A stretch of DNA of 64,000 nt from Phycobacter sedimenti (GTDB lineage Bacteria > Pseudomonadota > Alphaproteobacteria > Rhodobacterales > Rhodobacteraceae): the NCBI RefSeq assembly GCF_038148855.1, contig NZ_JBBVGR010000001.1, positions 124,001 through 188,000 on the forward strand, written 5' to 3'. The notes below the pieces were generated by a model. It saw only the letters and a program-made list of their open reading frames with translations, was not told the DNA's origin and searched no databases. Below are positions 32,860 through 41,380 of the stretch, piece after piece. Made by a program: the position numbers and the translations under genes. The first letter of the stretch is position 1, and every line of letters begins with the position of its first letter.

Positions 32860-33549
32860 ATGACCCGCCTTATTCGTTTCAACAAACCCTTTGACGTGCT
32901 GCCGCAATTCACCGACCGCAGCACCGAAGGAGGGCCACGCAAGACGCTCAGCGATTTCATCGACTGCCCCGGCGTATACCCCGCCGGCAGGCTGGACCGA
33001 GACAGTGAAGGTCTGATGCTTCTGACAGATACCGGGCGGCTTCAGGCCTGGATCAGCGATCCGCGCAACAAGATGCCAAAGACCTATTGGGTCCAGATCG
33101 AGGGCACACCGGATGAGACCGCCTTGCAGGCGCTCCGCGAGGGGGTTGAACTGAAGGATGGTGTGACCCGCCCCGCCAAAGCCCGCCTTATGGAACAGCC
33201 TTCCGGCCTTTGGGCGCGAATGCCACCGATCCGGGTGCGCAAATCCGTGCCGGACACATGGCTGGAACTGACAATCACCGAAGGGCGCAACCGGCAGGTG
33301 CGCCGCATGACCGCTGCCGTAGGGCACCCCACGCTCCGCCTGATCCGATATGCCATCGGCGCCTGGACCCTGGATGGGCTGGCGCAAGGCGCTTGGGAAG
33401 ACCTTGAGCCGCCCAAGGTGCCCGGACGCCCAAAACCAGCACATGTTCCAAACCGCAGGGCGCAAACCAGGCGGGCGGAAGGAAAGGCTAAAGAGACCGC
33501 AGCCAAAGGAAAAGGCGGCAAGCCCCGAAAGCCCCGCCGCCCGTCCTGA
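32860..33549 (+). CDS. 23S rRNA pseudouridine synthase RluE-like
   Basis: 229 residues. Catalytic Asp46 in PAGRLDRDSEGLMLLT and the late motif EGRNRQVRRM identify the RsuA/RluB/E/F group lacking an S4 domain, as RluE does (U2457 of 23S rRNA in E. coli). The last 40 residues are a basic Lys/Ala/Pro tail (KAKETAAKGKGGKPRKPRR), probably for RNA contact. Single gene on the plus strand, convergent with the esterase. Confidence 0.9.
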   Translation: MTRLIRFNKPFDVLPQFTDRSTEGGPRKTLSDFIDCPGVYPAGRLDRDSEGLMLLTDTGRLQAWISDPRNKMPKTYWVQIEGTPDETALQALREGVELKDGVTRPAKARLMEQPSGLWARMPPIRVRKSVPDTWLELTITEGRNRQVRRMTAAVGHPTLRLIRYAIGAWTLDGLAQGAWEDLEPPKVPGRPKPAHVPNRRAQTRRAEGKAKETAAKGKGGKPRKPRRPS

Positions 33550-33569
33550 ATCAGAGATGCTCTGTCGCC

Positions 33570-34235
33570 TCAGAGGCTCAGCTTGTCCCGCATGAAGGCC
33601 AGCGCCACGCTCAGGCCATCCGGCGCAATGCCATGGCCGGTGCCCTTTTGAATATGGGCAAAGACCTCCTGAAACCCTGCTTCTTGCAGAGCTTCGGCCG
33701 CCTCTGGCAGGGATTGCACCGGCACCACATCATCCGCATCGCCGTGAACCAGCAGCACCGGCATGCGGCTGACCACCTCGTCCTTGAAGGTATCCGGGCC
33801 CAGAAGGCGGCCCGAGAAGGCGACGACGCCCGCCACCGGATCTTCGCGGCGTGGCGCCACGTGAAGGCTCATCATCGTGCCCTGGGAAAACCCGAAGAGC
33901 ACCACCTGCTCGGGCAGGACATCCTCATCCACCATCAGGGCATCGAGAAAGGCATTCAGGTCCTCGACCGCCGCCTGCATGCCGCGCATGCTTTCCTCCT
34001 CGGACGATCCATCGATCCAGGGGATCGGGAACCACTGATAGCCCATGGGCGCCCCGGCGCAGCGCTCGGGCGCATCCGGCGCCACAAACAGCGTATCGGG
34101 CAGATGCTCGCCCAAGGGGTCCGCCAGCCCCAGAAGATCGGCGCCATTGGCGCCATAGCCATGCAGAAACACCACAACCGATCGGGTAGAGCCGGAAAAC
34201 GGCTCTTTGCGCCCCGCAGTCAAAACACGTGTCAT
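33570..34235 (-). CDS. Phospholipase/carboxylesterase family hydrolase
   Basis: 221 residues, the compact alpha/beta hydrolase of the acyl-protein thioesterase/carboxylesterase type. FLHGYGANGADLLGL near 23, nucleophile Ser117 in FGFSQGTMM, Asp168 in HGDADDVVP and His201 in GTGHGIAPDG. Cytoplasmic; substrate not known. Its ATG overlaps the stop of alkA (ATGA), making an alkA-esterase pair. Confidence 0.9.
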   Translation of the reverse strand: MTRVLTAGRKEPFSGSTRSVVVFLHGYGANGADLLGLADPLGEHLPDTLFVAPDAPERCAGAPMGYQWFPIPWIDGSSEEESMRGMQAAVEDLNAFLDALMVDEDVLPEQVVLFGFSQGTMMSLHVAPRREDPVAGVVAFSGRLLGPDTFKDEVVSRMPVLLVHGDADDVVPVQSLPEAAEALQEAGFQEVFAHIQKGTGHGIAPDGLSVALAFMRDKLSL

Positions 34236-34888
34236 CGAATACCTTCCCTGTCCTTTGCCACATGGTAATAGGCCCAGAGCAGCCGCGCCGCAACCGACCG
34301 CCAGGGCGACCAGGCCGCTGCCATCTGGCGCAGGGCGCGCTCCTTGGGCCGTTCGGGCAAGTCAAACAGGATCCGCGCGCCCTCCTGCAGGGCCAGATCG
34401 CCGGGCGCAAAGACATCGGCGCGCCCCAGCGAAAACATCGCGTAAATCTCGGCCGTCCAGATTCCGATGCCGGAAACCTTGGTCAGAACAGCAACGACCT
34501 CCGCATCAGGAGCGCTTCGCAATGCATTGAAATCTATACCCGCTTCGGACAAGGCGCGGGCATAACGGATTTTTTGACGACTCAGCCCCGCGCCACGCAA
34601 GTCATCCTCGGTTGCCTGCAAAATCCTGTCCGGCGCGGTGAAGCCGGCCGCCTCCATCCGGGCCCAGATCGCCCGCGCCGAGGCGACACTAACCTGCTGG
34701 CTGACGATCGCACTCAAAAGCTCGGCAAAGCCATCCGGCTTTCGCCTGAGCGGCAGGGGGCCTGTCAGTTCGAGCGCTGCGGCAAAGCGGGAATCGCGCG
34801 CGGCCAGCCACTCCGCCCCTTCGGCCACGCAGGCATCGCTACGGATGATACGGCCAATTCCCGGACCCATGAGCTGATGTGACACCAC
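34232..34888 (-). CDS. DNA-3-methyladenine glycosylase II (AlkA-type)
   Basis: 218 residues, HhH-GPD superfamily. IVSQQVSVASARAIWAR near 65-80, the hairpin LTKVSGIGIWTAE, and the GPD segment with the catalytic Asp in FAPGDLALQEG. Removes alkylated bases. Lacks the N-terminal Ada-like lobe of E. coli AlkA, as in shorter bacterial forms. GTG start at 34888 preceded by GGAAAGAGCGGC is preferred; the ATG at 34870 has no ribosome site. Confidence 0.9.
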   Translation of the reverse strand: MVSHQLMGPGIGRIIRSDACVAEGAEWLAARDSRFAAALELTGPLPLRRKPDGFAELLSAIVSQQVSVASARAIWARMEAAGFTAPDRILQATEDDLRGAGLSRQKIRYARALSEAGIDFNALRSAPDAEVVAVLTKVSGIGIWTAEIYAMFSLGRADVFAPGDLALQEGARILFDLPERPKERALRQMAAAWSPWRSVAARLLWAYYHVAKDREGIR

Positions 34889-34994
34889 GCCGCTCTTTCC
34901 TTCACCTGTTATCTAATGCACAGAGACCTGTGCTTTTCGCCCAAGCCGCGCAAGGCGGCTTGTTCCTGAACACATTCACGGTTACGCATCTCAC

Positions 34995-36212
34995 ATGACT
35001 CAGAGCATGACCACCCCCGACGATACCGTCGCCAAGAAGAACGTCGCCATTCTTGTGATGGCGCAGGCCTTTCTTGGCGCACAGATGCCAATGATCTTTA
35101 CCATTGGCGGGCTGGCGGGGCAGTCGCTAGCCTCGAACCCCTGTTTCGCGACCTTGCCGATCTCACTGATCGTGGCCGGATCGATGATGGCAGCAACCCC
35201 CATTTCAGCAATCATGCAGCGCTGGGGCCGCCGGGCCGGCTTCTTTACCGGCGCGTTCTTTGGCGCCCTCGGGGGTGTGGTCGGAGCCTACGGGCTTTAT
35301 CTGGGGTCCTTTCCGATCTTCCTTCTGGGCAGCCTTCTGACCGGGGTCTACATGAGCGCGCACGGGTTCTATCGCTTTGCCGCCGCCGACACTGCCTCCG
35401 AAGAATTCCGCCCCAAGGCGATTTCCTACGTGATGGCCGGGGGTCTTTTGTCTGCAATCATCGGGCCACAGCTGGTCAAGGCCACAAGCCAGGCCTTTGT
35501 CGTCCCCTTCATGGGAACCTATATGGCTGTGATCGCGGTCAACGTCTTGGGTGCGGCGCTGTTCCTGTTTCTCGATATTCCCAAGCCCCCGGTCCCCAGC
35601 CATGACGCACCCAAGGGCCGCAGCCGGATCGAGCTCTTGAAAACCCCGGTGATCGCGGTCTCAGTTATCTGCGCCATGGTCTCTTATGCGCTGATGAACC
35701 TGGTGATGACCTCCACGCCGCTGGCCGTGGTAGGATGCGGTTTCACCGAAGGCAACGCCGCCGATGTGGTGACCGCCCACGTTCTGGCCATGTATGTGCC
35801 CTCTTTCTTTACCGGGCATCTGATCGCACGGTTCGGTGTGCACAAGATCGTCGCCGCCGGGCTGTTCATCCTCGCAGGTGCCGGAGCGGTTGCCCTGAAC
35901 GGTGTGGAGCTTGAAGACTTTTTCATCGCTCTGGTCCTGCTGGGCATCGGCTGGAACTTTGGCTTTATCGGCGCGACCACGATGCTTGCAGGCGCGCATG
36001 AGCCGCACGAGCGGGGCCGGATGCAGGGCCTGAACGATCTCCTGGTCTTTGGCGGTGTCACCATGGCCTCGCTGGCTTCGGGCGGTTTGATGAACTGCTC
36101 GGGCGGGAACCCGGTGGATGGCTGGAGCGCAGTCAATATGGCGATGGCGCCCTTCCTGGTTCTCGCGGGCGGCGCGCTTCTGTGGTTGGTTCTGCGCCCA
36201 AAGCAGATCTAG
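34995..36212 (+). CDS. MFS transporter
   Basis: 405 residues, twelve predicted membrane helices in two halves. The loop after helix 2 (QRWGRRAGFFTGA) matches the MFS G-X-X-X-D/R-R-X-G-R-R pattern loosely, and the second half repeats it (ARFGVHKIVAAG). Resembles the YbfB/uncharacterised MFS group; substrate unknown. ATG at 34995; Met5 is an alternative. Terminator follows 29 bases after the stop. Confidence 0.9.
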   Translation: MTQSMTTPDDTVAKKNVAILVMAQAFLGAQMPMIFTIGGLAGQSLASNPCFATLPISLIVAGSMMAATPISAIMQRWGRRAGFFTGAFFGALGGVVGAYGLYLGSFPIFLLGSLLTGVYMSAHGFYRFAAADTASEEFRPKAISYVMAGGLLSAIIGPQLVKATSQAFVVPFMGTYMAVIAVNVLGAALFLFLDIPKPPVPSHDAPKGRSRIELLKTPVIAVSVICAMVSYALMNLVMTSTPLAVVGCGFTEGNAADVVTAHVLAMYVPSFFTGHLIARFGVHKIVAAGLFILAGAGAVALNGVELEDFFIALVLLGIGWNFGFIGATTMLAGAHEPHERGRMQGLNDLLVFGGVTMASLASGGLMNCSGGNPVDGWSAVNMAMAPFLVLAGGALLWLVLRPKQI

Positions 36213-36239
36213 TCCGCCGCACAAGCGTCTGCGAAAAAA

Positions 36240-36272
36240 CAAAAAGCCGCCCCAGCGCCGGGCAGCTTTTCC
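36240..36272. terminator. Terminator between MFS gene and squalene/phytoene synthase-like gene
   Basis: AAAAGC and GCTTTT frame an inner CGCCC/GGGC stem, with A-run left and T-run right; usable by both convergent genes. Confidence 0.8.
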
Positions 36273-36293
36273 TTGATCTGGACGCCGACGTGC

Positions 36294-37070
36294 CTACCAG
36301 CGCCCAAGGGCCGCGCGCAGCATCAGGCTGGTCCGGCGACGGAATTCGCTGGTGCCGAGCGCACCTGCGGCTACACGCTCGGGCTCTTTCATGGCCTGCC
36401 TCAGAACGTCCCGCGCCTGCCATCCCGCAAGCAAGGCAACACCCGCCTCTTTGGAGACCTTGTTCCGGGACTTGACCGCCATCAGAATATGCTCATGGCC
36501 CTTGGTGGCCAGCCTGCGCACCCCGTCTGGTGTACCGTCCAGCAAGGGAACACGTTTTTGCTTTTCCAGCTCGGGAATGGCCCGCAACCAATTGGCGATG
36601 CCGACGCCGCGCCCAAAGCTCCGGATGGTGCCTTCATCCGCTTCACCAAGTGAGCCTGCTGCCATCCACATAAGACTGCCGGAGGTGGCATCGATATAGG
36701 ACTCAAAAGCCGCTTCATCCTCAAACGGATCCCGGTAGATATCCCAGCGCCGCGCCTCGGCCATTCCATCGATGTGGCGCGCAACGTCGGGCCGCAACAT
36801 CCGCGCAAGGGGCGTGGCCACGTAGTGACGGCGCACAGGTTGGCTTTCTGCGAGCTCAGCCCCGACATCCCGCCACCATTGAACACGCATTTCTGCGATC
36901 ATGCTTTCCTGGCTCGCCCAGGGCGCGCGCGACAATTCCAGATTGAACGCGTAGAGCGCGAAAAGCACAGGCCGCGCAGCAACCGGCGCAGCCATGGTGG
37001 CGAGGAACCGGTCCGGATCGCCCTGGCGGACAAGCTCGGCGCACCCTTTCAGATCGTCGTCAAACTCCAC
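36294..37070 (-). CDS. Squalene/phytoene synthase family protein (NDUFAF6-like)
   Basis: 258 residues, shorter than true phytoene synthases. ALYAFNLELSRAPW and MRVQWWRDVGAEL resemble the first aspartate-rich region, but DxxxD acids are largely lost. Such short alphaproteobacterial members resemble mitochondrial NDUFAF6, a complex I assembly factor, more than carotenoid enzymes, and there are no carotenoid genes nearby. Downstream of cimA by 27 bases, last gene of the cysS-cimA run. Confidence 0.75.
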   Translation of the reverse strand: MEFDDDLKGCAELVRQGDPDRFLATMAAPVAARPVLFALYAFNLELSRAPWASQESMIAEMRVQWWRDVGAELAESQPVRRHYVATPLARMLRPDVARHIDGMAEARRWDIYRDPFEDEAAFESYIDATSGSLMWMAAGSLGEADEGTIRSFGRGVGIANWLRAIPELEKQKRVPLLDGTPDGVRRLATKGHEHILMAVKSRNKVSKEAGVALLAGWQARDVLRQAMKEPERVAAGALGTSEFRRRTSLMLRAALGRW

Positions 37071-37097
37071 TTGGTTTCGCCCCTCAGCTTGCCGAAA

Positions 37098-38723
37098 TCA
37101 CGTGCTCTGCCCGCTGCAATCGCGGATCAGCTTCCAGCGGATCGCATCCAACAGCGCCTCAAAGGAGGCATCTATTATGTTCGGGCTGACGCCGACCGTG
37201 GACCAACGGCGCCCTTGGCTATCGACGCTGTCGATCACGACGCGCGTCACCGCCTCGGTGCCGCCTTGCGTGATACGCACCTTGAAGTCCACCAGACGCA
37301 TGTCGTCGATCACCTCGGAATAGCGCCCCAGATCCTTGGCCAGCGCCTTGGCCAGCGCGTTCACCGGTCCGCGGTCGCTGCCAGTCTCATCCATGGATTC
37401 GCTGACAGACAAGCGCTTTTCACCGTCCACCTTCACGACAACAACCGCTTCGGACAGGCTGACCATCTTGTTGTACTTGTTCTTGCGCCGCTCAACCGTG
37501 ACCTTGTAGCGCTTGACCTCAAAGAAACTCGGCAGTTGCCCAAGCTCCTCGCGCGCGAGCAGCTCGAACGAGGCCTGGGCGGTGTCATAGGAATACCCTT
37601 CGTCCTCGCGCACCTTGATCCGCTCAAGGATACGGGCGAGCGCCGGATCTCCCTTTTCGACCGTCAGCCCAGCATCCATAAGACGTTTGCGCAGGTTGGA
37701 CTGGCCCGCCTGGTTGGACATCGGGATGATGCGGGCATTTCCCACCAGACGGGGATCGATATGCTCATAGGTCGAGGGATCCTTCAGGATCGCACTGGCA
37801 TGCAGCCCGGCCTTGTGCGCAAAGGCAGAAGCTCCCACGTAGGGCGCCTGCTTCATCGGCACCCGGTTCAATATGTCATCCAGCATCCGGCTGAGCTGTG
37901 TCAGCCCTTTCAGGGCCTGCAGTGACACACCCGTATCAAACTGGCTCGCATAGGGTTCCTTCAGCAGAAAAGACGGGACCAGCGTGGTGAGGTTGGCATT
38001 TCCACACCGCTCTCCCAACCCGTTGAGCGTGCCCTGCACCTGCCGCACGCCTGCATCCACAGCCGCCAGCGAACAGGCGACTGCGTTTTCGGTGTCGTTG
38101 TGGGTATGGATGCCGAGGCGATCTCCGGGAATGCCAGCAGCAATCACCTCGGACACGATCCGGTGCACCTCGGCAGGCATGGTGCCGCCATTGGTGTCAC
38201 ACAGCACCACCCAGCGCGCACCGGCATCCAGCGCCGCACGGCAGGCTGCCAACGCATACTCGGGGTTGTCCTCGTAGCCATCAAAGAAGTGCTCGGCATC
38301 ATAAAGCGCCTCGCGCCCCTCGGCGACGATATGCGCGATCGAGGCGCCGATGTTTTCGAGGTTCTCTTCCAGGCTGATGCCAAGGGCGGCCGTTACGTGA
38401 TAATCATGCGCCTTGCCCACCAGACAAACCGTATCGGTGCCTGCGTTCATAACGGCGGCCAGCACATCGTCATTGGCAGCCGAGCGCCCTGCCCGTTTGG
38501 TCATGCCAAAGGCAGCCAGCCGCGCGCGCGTCTTGGGCGCCACCTCGAAAAAGGCGCTGTCGGTGGGGTTGGCACCGGGCCAGCCACCCTCGATATAGTC
38601 GATCCCGAGTTCATCCAGCGCCTTGGCGATCTGTTGCTTTTCGGCGGTCGAGAACTGCACGCCCTGGGTCTGCTGCCCATCCCGCAGGGTGGTGTCATAT
38701 AGGTAGAGACGTTCCTTGGTCAT
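37098..38723 (-). CDS. cimA: (R)-citramalate synthase
   Basis: 541 residues. Condenses pyruvate and acetyl-CoA, giving a threonine-independent route to isoleucine. The TIM barrel begins YDTTLRDGQQTQGV and holds the metal ligands in HTHNDTENAVA and the GLGERCGNANL segment; the C-terminal third is the LeuA-type allosteric domain, site of isoleucine feedback. The GVQFS after TTLRDG and overall length favour CimA over LeuA. Lies between cysS and the squalene/phytoene synthase-like gene. Confidence 0.93.
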   Translation of the reverse strand: MTKERLYLYDTTLRDGQQTQGVQFSTAEKQQIAKALDELGIDYIEGGWPGANPTDSAFFEVAPKTRARLAAFGMTKRAGRSAANDDVLAAVMNAGTDTVCLVGKAHDYHVTAALGISLEENLENIGASIAHIVAEGREALYDAEHFFDGYEDNPEYALAACRAALDAGARWVVLCDTNGGTMPAEVHRIVSEVIAAGIPGDRLGIHTHNDTENAVACSLAAVDAGVRQVQGTLNGLGERCGNANLTTLVPSFLLKEPYASQFDTGVSLQALKGLTQLSRMLDDILNRVPMKQAPYVGASAFAHKAGLHASAILKDPSTYEHIDPRLVGNARIIPMSNQAGQSNLRKRLMDAGLTVEKGDPALARILERIKVREDEGYSYDTAQASFELLAREELGQLPSFFEVKRYKVTVERRKNKYNKMVSLSEAVVVVKVDGEKRLSVSESMDETGSDRGPVNALAKALAKDLGRYSEVIDDMRLVDFKVRITQGGTEAVTRVVIDSVDSQGRRWSTVGVSPNIIDASFEALLDAIRWKLIRDCSGQST

Positions 38724-38777
38724 TCCTGCCTCGTTTTGCTGTGCGGGCGCTCCCCGATCAGGGGTGGGCGTTTCGGG

Positions 38778-40157
38778 TCAGAGGTCATCCAGCTTGGCCG
38801 GATCGAACCCCGGCCCCGGCACCAGTTCAACGCCAGTCTTGCTCATGCGGACCTCAAGCCCGGCCTTCATGTAGGCCGCCTTCAACCGGTCAACCTCAGA
38901 GAAATCCTTGCTTTCCATAGCGGATTGGCGCGCTACGAACAGGCGTGCCTCATGAGCCGACAGGTCGATCACCGGTCCTTGCGCCCATGCTCCCATATCG
39001 TCACCCAGCAAACCGACCATCGCAGCCGAAGCCAGAAGTCCGGCGGCATCGCCAGCGGCGGCAAGCTTGTGCAACTCTGCAATCACCCCGGCGGTATTGA
39101 GATCATCGGCCAGCGCCTCCAGGACCGCGGCAGCCGCCTTGGCGGAGGGTTCGACGCCCTTCGTCAAGGCACGCCACTTGCGCAGCGTTGCCTCTGCTTC
39201 CTTGGCCTTTTTCTCGGTCCAGTCCATCGGTTTGCGATAGTGGGTCGACAGAAACACAAAACGGATCACCTCACCCGGCACGCCCTGCTCCAGAAGATCA
39301 TGCACGGTGAAGAAATTGCCGAGCGATTTCGACATTTTCTTGCCTTCGACCTGCAGCATCTCGTTGTGCAGCCAGTAATGGGCAAACTCCCCTTCGGGAT
39401 GGGCACAGCAGCTTTGGGCGATCTCGTTTTCATGGTGCGGGAACATCAGATCGTTACCGCCGCCATGAATATCGAAGGTCTCCCCGAGCAGCTCATAGGA
39501 CATGGCGGAACATTCGATGTGCCAGCCGGGGCGCCCACGCCCCCAGGGGCTGTCCCAACCAGGCAGATCGTCGCTCGACGGCTTCCACAGCACGAAATCC
39601 ATCGGGTTCTTCTTGTAAGGCGCAACCTCCACCCGGGCGCCGGCGATCATATCATCGATGGAACGGCCCGAGAGTTTACCGTACCCCTCGCGCCAGCTGT
39701 CCACCGCGAACAGAACATGCCCGTCGGCGGCATAGGCGTGGCCCTTGGCGATCAGCTCTTCGATCATGGCGATCATCTGCGGGATATACTCGGTTGCGCG
39801 CGGCATGTGGTTCGGCTCCAGCGCGCCAAGCGCGCCCATGTCGTCGAGGAACCATTGGGTCGTCTCAGCAGTGATCTCACCAATCGGGCGGCCGCTTTCG
39901 GCGGCGCGGGCGTTGATCTTGTCGTCCACGTCGGTGAAATTGCGCGCATAGGTCACGTGATCGGCCCCGTAGACGTGGCGCAAAAGCCGGTACAGCACGT
40001 CAAAGACCACAACGGGGCGCGCATTGCCCAGGTGTGCACGGTCGTAAACCGTCGGCCCACAGACATACATCCGCACATTCTCGGGATCGATCGGAATGAA
40101 GTCCTCTTTCTTCCGGGTCTTCGTGTTGTGCAGTTTGAGTACTGTGTCGGTCGTCAT
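38778..40157 (-). CDS. cysS: Cysteinyl-tRNA synthetase
   Basis: 459 residues. Class I synthetase with zinc Cys in MYVCGPTVYDRAHLGNAR (HLGN as HIGH), the WHIECSAMS zinc segment, HENEIAQS and the KKMSKSLGN loop. ATG at 40157 has TAGGAGCTGTC upstream, so the seven earlier codons are not used. First gene of a leftward unit with cimA 54 bases on. Confidence 0.98.
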   Translation of the reverse strand: MTTDTVLKLHNTKTRKKEDFIPIDPENVRMYVCGPTVYDRAHLGNARPVVVFDVLYRLLRHVYGADHVTYARNFTDVDDKINARAAESGRPIGEITAETTQWFLDDMGALGALEPNHMPRATEYIPQMIAMIEELIAKGHAYAADGHVLFAVDSWREGYGKLSGRSIDDMIAGARVEVAPYKKNPMDFVLWKPSSDDLPGWDSPWGRGRPGWHIECSAMSYELLGETFDIHGGGNDLMFPHHENEIAQSCCAHPEGEFAHYWLHNEMLQVEGKKMSKSLGNFFTVHDLLEQGVPGEVIRFVFLSTHYRKPMDWTEKKAKEAEATLRKWRALTKGVEPSAKAAAAVLEALADDLNTAGVIAELHKLAAAGDAAGLLASAAMVGLLGDDMGAWAQGPVIDLSAHEARLFVARQSAMESKDFSEVDRLKAAYMKAGLEVRMSKTGVELVPGPGFDPAKLDDL

Positions 40158-40423
40158 GACAGCTCCTAGGACGGGCACGGGCGTGCAGGCTTAAAGACCA
40201 GGCGCAGGGCGCGCAGCGCGGGCTTAGCAATTTGTCACTTGGAAGGGAACGACGAAACCAGCCCGCTGTGAATTTCAGCAGGTAATGCAGCAGCAGATAA
40301 TCAGAGTGCGGGTTTCTTTCATGCCCCATCCTTAGCAGCCTTTCACGGCTCGGCCAAGGCAAATTGGCGGATCAGGCCCAAACGTTCCGACACGGCCAGC
40401 AATCATCGCCACTGCCGTGCCCA

Positions 40424-40990
40424 TCAGAACCGAAAGGCTGCCTCAACCGAAAGAATGTCACCCCGAAGGACGCCATCTCTGCCATCCTGCGCCCCTTCCC
40501 GGTGCAGGACTTCGCCCGTCATCTGCAGGATCCGGTTCACCGAAATCCGCAAACCGAACCCGTAAACCTGATCGGATTGTTCCAGGGCGCCGCGACCACT
40601 ACCGACCTCTCCAACGGTGAAGTAGCCAAGGCTTTGTCCAAAGTCGTATCCGGCCCGCAGATCGATTCTCTGCACATCATCGCCGAGGCCAAGCCCCCCA
40701 GATCTGACGCCCCGGCCCTGGCGGAAGGATCCGCCAAGCACGATATCACCAAAATCCTGATCGAAGGTGGCCACAAGCCCCCCGGCACCCGGTCCGAGCT
40801 GTGCCAGACCACCCGCTGTCGGCGCGTTCGAAACAATCACCCTTGGTCCCCCAGGTTCCAGTGAAACAGGTGCGGATGACCAGTCCCCTGCCCGCGCGGG
40901 AACGGCCGCGGCAAGTCCGATCAACAGGCCGACCACCGCGCTGCCACAGCGCGGAACTCCAAAAATTCGAGAGATAGATCCTGACATCAT
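40424..40990 (-). CDS. Small secreted, outer-membrane barrel-like protein
   Basis: 188 residues from the ATG at 40990 (CAGGGCCAC in front). Signal peptide of ~34 residues ending VPARA-GD. The mature part alternates polar and hydrophobic residues with many Gly, and ends VEAAFRF, a terminal Phe in a strand as used by outer-membrane barrels. About 150 mature residues would fit eight strands. No family recognised and no clear partner gene. Codon use is like the neighbours. Confidence 0.65.
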   Translation of the reverse strand: MMSGSISRIFGVPRCGSAVVGLLIGLAAAVPARAGDWSSAPVSLEPGGPRVIVSNAPTAGGLAQLGPGAGGLVATFDQDFGDIVLGGSFRQGRGVRSGGLGLGDDVQRIDLRAGYDFGQSLGYFTVGEVGSGRGALEQSDQVYGFGLRISVNRILQMTGEVLHREGAQDGRDGVLRGDILSVEAAFRF

Positions 40991-41245
40991 GTGGCCCTGA
41001 TTCTGCGCTCTGACACGCGCGACAACCCCACCGAACAACATGCCGATTATTGGTTAACACTTGGTTCTGTTGCCGTATCGGCAAGGGCGGAACCGGCGGG
41101 GACCACGCGCGGCCCTCAGGTGCCTCCTCGAACGGTGCTGCTGGCTGAATTGAAAAAGATGACGTTTTTTTCACAGGGGTCGCAAACGCGATAGTCTTTG
41201 TGGTTTGCCGCGGCAGAATGAACGCAAGAGGAGAAGGAGCGCGTG
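40991..41245. other. Intergenic region between barrel-like gene and mttB
   Basis: Lower GC than its surroundings around 41030-41070, with GGTTAACAC at 41052-41060 (one half of a CtrA-type site, followed by a poor second half). Otherwise nothing supported until the short ORF at 41246. Confidence 0.4.
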
Positions 41246-41338
41246 ATGCAGGCGGAGCGCAGCCGCATTAGCCTGATTTTGCGGACCATCGGGGCAGCCC
41301 GGGGGCGCGCGGCACGTGGGCGACCTGCGAGAGGCTGA
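41246..41338 (+). CDS. 30-residue Arg-rich upstream ORF before mttB
   Basis: ATG at 41246 preceded by GAGGAGAAGGAGCGCGTG, a strong ribosome site. Encodes 30 residues rich in Arg, Ala and Gly (starts MQAERSRISLILRTIGAARG) and stops at 41336-41338, 42 bases before mttB. It could be a leader peptide of mttB; it could also be chance. Confidence 0.35.
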   Translation: MQAERSRISLILRTIGAARGRAARGRPARG

Positions 41339-41380
41339 CCCAGGTTCCAGTTCTCTTCCCCTCGCCCAGAAAGGCTTCCC

